Source: JACRBK01 sp964427955 (GTDB taxonomy: Bacteria > Chloroflexota > Anaerolineae > Aggregatilineales > Aggregatilineaceae). From it: a stretch of 17,291 bases of DNA. The translations under genes were made by a program, and so were the position numbers. The stretch spans positions 1 through 17,291 of the forward strand of contig CAYRWY010000077.1 in assembly GCA_964427955.1 (NCBI GenBank), read 5' to 3'. This document shows, piece by piece, positions 14,545-17,291 of the stretch (within the stretch, counting starts at the first letter, position 1; each line of letters starts with the position of its first letter). The notes beneath the pieces were generated by a model. It saw only the letters and a program-made list of their open reading frames with translations. It had not been told where the DNA came from and searched no databases.

Positions 14545-15633
14545 TTATTGAGCGGGGGTAGGAGTCGCGGCGTCGGCTTCAGGCGCGACGTAAGGACCAC
14601 GCAGTTCGAGCGCGGCTTGAGTGAACGTCAGATCGACGACTTTGGTCAGATCAATCGGTTCGGTGTATTCCGTGCGGCCATTTTCGCGGTGCGTGGCTTC
14701 CACATCGGCCAGACCATCCACCGGGATCACCTGGTCGGGATCGAAATAGAACGGCGTGGCCTTGCGAATGGCCTCCGCGGTGGTATCGACGTAGGTCAGG
14801 TAGGCCGCGATGTTTTCGTCGCTGAAGAAATCCTCGCCCTGCATCAGGCGGGCGGCATCCATCAGCGCCAGGACAAACCGCTGAGCGGCTTCCGGGCGTT
14901 CCTGGACGAACTTGCCAGAGCCGACGAAAGCGACCGTCATCAAGCCCGGCGTCAGGTCGGTGGCGAGCGTCACGCCGTCCCCGGCTTCGATGATCTGATC
15001 GGCATAGGGGGCACCCACAATCGCCGCCGCAATCGCGTCATTGGCCATGGCCGCTGCCATGTCGGGGTTGTCGATATTCTGCGTTTCGACGTCGAAGATC
15101 GTCAGGCCCCCACGCTGGAGCGCTTTCGCCAGCAGGTATTCGCCGCCGCTGCCCGGACCGCCGGCCACGGCTACGATCTGGCCCTTGAGGTCTTCGATTT
15201 TGGTGACTTTGCCGTCATTGAAGAGGTCTTCCCGCACGATCAGCTTGGTGGGGCTGTTTTCCAGGGGTTCCAGCCCACCGGGCGCGATGATGCGGATGTC
15301 CAGACCCTGATTCCAGCCGTTCCACAGGGAAGTGACGATGGCGATCCCGCCGACGTCGATCTTGCCTTCGGTCAGAAAGGCGATGGCGTCTGTCCCAGAA
15401 CTGACCTTTTCAATTTTTACTTCCAAACCGTATTGCTCGAACAGCCCGCGTTCTGCGGCAACGTACAGAGGAGCAAACTTGAGGATGGGAACGTAAGCTA
15501 CATTGACGGTTTCAGTCGGATCGAGCGGCGTATCGATACCTCCGCCATCCTGTGCGAACGAGACGACACTGCTCATCAGCATGACGATGCTCATGACAGC
15601 GAACAACAAGAAAGTTTTCGACTGGCGCGACAT
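14545..15633 (-). CDS. ABC transporter substrate-binding protein, NMT1/SsuA/TauA-like
   Basis: AAGGAG ends six bases before the ATG at 15633. The 362-residue product has a Sec signal peptide (MSRQSKTFLLFAVMSIVMLM, cleavage after SFA about residue 27); no lipobox cysteine is present, which is unusual for a bacterium without a conventional outer membrane. The mature part shows the family pattern: VNVAYVPILKFAPLYVAAERGLFEQYGLEV, then SGTDAIAFLTEGKIDVGGIA and LKGQIVAVAGGPGSGGEYLL. The end is a Pro/Ala/Thr tail (PEADAATPTPAQ). It captures a small solute outside the membrane and hands it to the permease. NMT1-like proteins bind pyrimidines, sulfonates, nitrate or riboflavin; the sequence alone does not decide. 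It is the first gene of the importer operon. Confidence 0.9.
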   Translation of the reverse strand: MSRQSKTFLLFAVMSIVMLMSSVVSFAQDGGGIDTPLDPTETVNVAYVPILKFAPLYVAAERGLFEQYGLEVKIEKVSSGTDAIAFLTEGKIDVGGIAIVTSLWNGWNQGLDIRIIAPGGLEPLENSPTKLIVREDLFNDGKVTKIEDLKGQIVAVAGGPGSGGEYLLAKALQRGGLTIFDVETQNIDNPDMAAAMANDAIAAAIVGAPYADQIIEAGDGVTLATDLTPGLMTVAFVGSGKFVQERPEAAQRFVLALMDAARLMQGEDFFSDENIAAYLTYVDTTAEAIRKATPFYFDPDQVIPVDGLADVEATHRENGRTEYTEPIDLTKVVDLTFTQAALELRGPYVAPEADAATPTPAQ

Positions 15634-15707
15634 AGCTGACTCCTTGAATGATTAGGCGATTTATGACCGGTGGCTTGGATGATTGTCTACAATGAGTGGA
15701 CTGTGAA

Positions 15708-15713
15708 ATTATA
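15708..15713 (-). promoter_or_regulatory. Candidate -10 element for the ABC importer operon
   Basis: The minus strand reads a perfect TATAAT 75 bases before the ATG at 15633. No convincing -35 lies 16-18 bases upstream, so an activator may be needed. TAGACAAT occurs twice on the minus strand around it (15760-15753 and 15689-15682) and could be an operator. Confidence 0.45.
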
Positions 15714-15778
15714 ACCTGTCCGCTTTTGATTGCTAGTACCTGAAACGACCCAATTGTCTAGGATCGCAGGGGGGGGGC

Positions 15779-16552
15779 TTATGAACTCTTGAGGGGCACG
15801 CGGAAGACAATCGGCCCGGTGGGGCCGTCGGGCTTGGGACTGCCGCCCGCCGGTTCAATCGAGACGCCGAACCGCTGGTAGGCGTTGATCGGGGCGCTCA
15901 TGGGGATCGCGATGTAAGTGGGCTGATCGGTTCCCTCGCGCTGGAACAAGCCGCCGCTGCGCAGGGTGCCCGCCGTGTCGAGCAGCCAGAGCTGGAAGGT
16001 CTGCCCGGCGTCGAGCGCGGGAAGCTGCTCCACCCGGATCACGGCGTGATCGCCCGCCATCGAAACGACCAGTTCCCCGTTGAGGGTATCCTGGCCTTCG
16101 CCGGGCACGAGAGCATAACGGGCCGCGCCGGGCTGGGCGGCGATTTCGTCAAACATGTGGGCGGCGTTATAGGGTTCGGAGCGGCGCGACTGCTGGACCA
16201 GGACGACGATCAGTCCCACGACGAGCAGCAGCGCAGCGGCCAGCCCATAGCGGACGGCGGGGCGCTGCCACATGCGACGAAGCCGCGGCGAAGGTCTGGC
16301 TTCGGGGCGTGGGGCGGCGACCGGCGGACGGCTGGCGGCGAGGCGGCGGCGCAGATCGGCCTGCAAATGATCCGGCGCGGTCCGGGCGGGGGCCAGCGCG
16401 ACCAACTGGTTAGCGACCGCCTGGTAATCGGCGAGCAGCCGCGGCGCTTCCGGATCGGTGTGCAGCCAGGATTCGAACTCGGCCAGTTCCTCCGGATCGA
16501 GCGCCCCCAGCACGTAGGCCGGAATCAGGTTGACCAGATCTTCTCGGTTCAT
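15779..16552 (-). CDS. Anti-sigma factor, RskA (anti-sigma-K) family
   Basis: The 257-residue protein has an N-terminal cytoplasmic anti-sigma domain (residues about 1-60; LVNLIPAYVLGALDPEELAEFESWL). It lacks the His/Cys zinc motif of ZAS anti-sigma factors. One membrane helix lies at about 102-120 (RYGLAAALLLVVGLIVVLVQ). The outer C-terminal part (about 130-255) is an RskA domain with LPALDAGQTFQLWLLDTAG and a closing EPAGGSPKPDGPTGPIVF. Proteins of this type hold the ECF sigma factor until membrane proteolysis or a redox signal frees it. It follows the sigma gene by 36 bases on the same strand, the normal arrangement. A Shine-Dalgarno-like GAGGGG exists but is about 18 bases from the ATG, so spacing is poor. 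Confidence 0.9.
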   Translation of the reverse strand: MNREDLVNLIPAYVLGALDPEELAEFESWLHTDPEAPRLLADYQAVANQLVALAPARTAPDHLQADLRRRLAASRPPVAAPRPEARPSPRLRRMWQRPAVRYGLAAALLLVVGLIVVLVQQSRRSEPYNAAHMFDEIAAQPGAARYALVPGEGQDTLNGELVVSMAGDHAVIRVEQLPALDAGQTFQLWLLDTAGTLRSGGLFQREGTDQPTYIAIPMSAPINAYQRFGVSIEPAGGSPKPDGPTGPIVFRVPLKSS

Positions 16553-16588
16553 GGATCGACAAACGTTAGCCCCTCATCTTATTAAATC

Positions 16589-17170
16589 TTACGTTACCGG
16601 ACCGGATTTCGGATTTCTCGCCGGTTCGGCAGTCCAGGCTTCGCGCAGTTTCTGCATTCCCATGCGGATGCGGGTCTTGATCGTGCCCAGCGGTACCGCC
16701 AGGTACTCCGCGATCTGGCTCTGCGACATGCCGTAAAAATACGCGAGTTCGATGGTATGGCGCTGATCCTCCGGCAGGTGCCGGATCGCATCCACCAGCG
16801 ACCGCCGCAGATCGCCGCCGGTGTCGGCTTCCAGCATATTTTCCCAAAGTTCCGGGTCGTCGTCCATCAGGATCGTGCCCAGCATCGGATCGCGCTTTTG
16901 CTTGCGAAAGGTGTCAATCGCGAGGTGCCGGGTCACGGTGAGCAGCCAGGTAAGAAACGCCCCCTTGCTGGCGTCGAAGGTGTACGACCGGTTCCACAGC
17001 CGCATGAAGGTATCCTGTGTGACTTCTTCCGCCGCCATTGCGTCGTTGAGCACGCGGTAGGCGACGGAATAGACCACGTGCGCATAACGCGCGTGGAGTG
17101 TCACCAGGGCCTCTTCTTGCCCGGCCTGGATCTGGGCGACGAGTTCCGAATCGGGGAGTTGATCCATCAC
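16589..17170 (-). CDS. ECF-type RNA polymerase sigma factor (SigK-like)
   Basis: The 193-residue product contains only sigma regions 2 and 4, the mark of ECF (group 4) factors. Region 2 is at about 24-92 (YRVLNDAMAAEEVTQDTFMRLWNRS, binding core polymerase and the -10 element). Region 4 is at about 126-177, with a helix-turn-helix (LAYFYGMSQSQIAEYLAVPLGTIKTRI) for the -35 element. An acidic linker of about 30 residues joins them. The first codons are GTG (17170) then ATG (17167); either may be used, and no strong ribosome binding site is visible. With the next gene encoding an RskA-like membrane anti-sigma factor, it probably answers an envelope or redox stress. The regulated genes cannot be read from the window. 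Confidence 0.93.
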   Translation of the reverse strand: MMDQLPDSELVAQIQAGQEEALVTLHARYAHVVYSVAYRVLNDAMAAEEVTQDTFMRLWNRSYTFDASKGAFLTWLLTVTRHLAIDTFRKQKRDPMLGTILMDDDPELWENMLEADTGGDLRRSLVDAIRHLPEDQRHTIELAYFYGMSQSQIAEYLAVPLGTIKTRIRMGMQKLREAWTAEPARNPKSGPVT

Positions 17171-17205
17171 ACTCTGATCGTCGAACGCCGGTCATCTTCA
17201 CCTGG

Positions 17206-17224
17206 AATATAGCATAATCGTTCC
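17206..17224 (-). promoter_or_regulatory. Possible promoter of the sigma/anti-sigma operon
   Basis: The minus strand has TGGAAC, with GGAAC at 17224-17220, like the -35 of many ECF-dependent promoters, and TATATT at 17211-17206, which could be a -10 for a housekeeping sigma. GGAAC fits self-regulation, but the expected CGTC-like -10 about 16 bases downstream is not present. Both readings are weak. Confidence 0.25.
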
Positions 17225-17236
17225 ACGACTGGCGGG

Positions 17237-17291
17237 TTAGTAGCGCCACGAGTGGGCGGCCTGGACCATCGCGTGGATGGCCTCGTCGCTC
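17237..17291 (-). CDS. C-terminal end of an unidentified gene running off the right edge
   Basis: One minus-strand frame is open from the window edge to a TAA at 17239-17237 and reads SDEAIHAMVQAAHSWRY. The composition looks like a real protein C-terminus. It is too short to identify. The gene would lie upstream of the sigma factor on the same strand, with a 66-base gap. Confidence 0.45.
   Translation of the reverse strand, partial: SDEAIHAMVQAAHSWRY

Noticed and set aside
14487..14600. An N-terminal extension of the ABC ATPase from a start at 14600
   Set aside because: It translates the 13-bp hairpin and the end of the binding protein gene; family similarity begins at ATG 14486.
14452..15639. 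A 395-codon plus-strand frame opposite the ABC binding protein
   Set aside because: It covers almost exactly the reverse of a clear substrate-binding protein with signal peptide and Shine-Dalgarno; composition is shadow-like.
15634..15778. A riboswitch (FMN, TPP or similar) ahead of the ABC importer
   Set aside because: No conserved core of these riboswitches was found in the leader, so riboflavin or thiamine precursor import gets no support.
1..17291. CRISPR arrays, insertion sequences, integrases or toxin-antitoxin pairs
   Set aside because: No regularly spaced direct repeats, terminal inverted repeats with a transposase frame, or matching protein motifs were seen on either strand.

Overview
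The window is GC-rich bacterial chromosome with compact gene packing. The best guess at the source is a Chloroflexota (Anaerolineae-like) bacterium. This rests on gene content and style: a Thermus-type AsnRS, Thr/Pro-rich linkers on secreted proteins, an RskA-type anti-sigma factor without a Cys/His zinc motif, and a YfhO-flippase protein. No rRNA or marker search was possible, so the placement is inference. No intact tRNA, rRNA, insertion sequence, phage gene or CRISPR array was seen. No stretch over about 230 bases lacks a gene.

Layout. (1) Positions 1-3462 (+): the 3' part of a very large membrane protein that joins a YfhO-like module to a complete Wzx/MATE-type polysaccharide flippase in one reading frame, ending at a strong terminator. 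(2) 3564-3899 (-): an unrecognised 111-residue protein with a strong ribosome binding site and a leader that looks like an attenuator, divergent from asnS. (3) 4127-6711 (+): asnS, a GNAT acetyltransferase and a lipoprotein thermonuclease, closely spaced behind a near-consensus sigma-70 promoter. (4) 6851-8340 (+): a secreted intradiol-dioxygenase-like protein carrying two ComEA-like helix-hairpin-helix repeats, translationally coupled to a small membrane protein; helically phased repeats precede the unit. (5) 8450-11185 (-): a P2A-type (Ca2+-ATPase-like) cation pump, probably with a TTG start. (6) 11369-12607 (+): a membrane-anchored LysM/M23 endopeptidase for cell-wall turnover. (7) 12652-15633 (-): an SsuABC/TauABC/NMT1-type ABC importer in the order binding protein, ATPase, permease. 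A 13-bp hairpin separates the binding protein from the rest. (8) 15779-17170 (-): an ECF sigma factor and its RskA-like anti-sigma factor. (9) 17237-17291 (-): the last codons of a gene running off the right edge.

The genes do not form one obvious pathway. Several act at or outside the cytoplasmic membrane: flippase/YfhO, secreted nuclease, secreted dioxygenase-HhH, LysM/M23 peptidase, ABC importer and trans-membrane anti-sigma factor. The most unusual items are the two domain fusions (YfhO-flippase and dioxygenase-HhH2), the two leader regions with mutually exclusive hairpins, and a dispersed GCACCCTCT/AGAGGGTGC hairpin.
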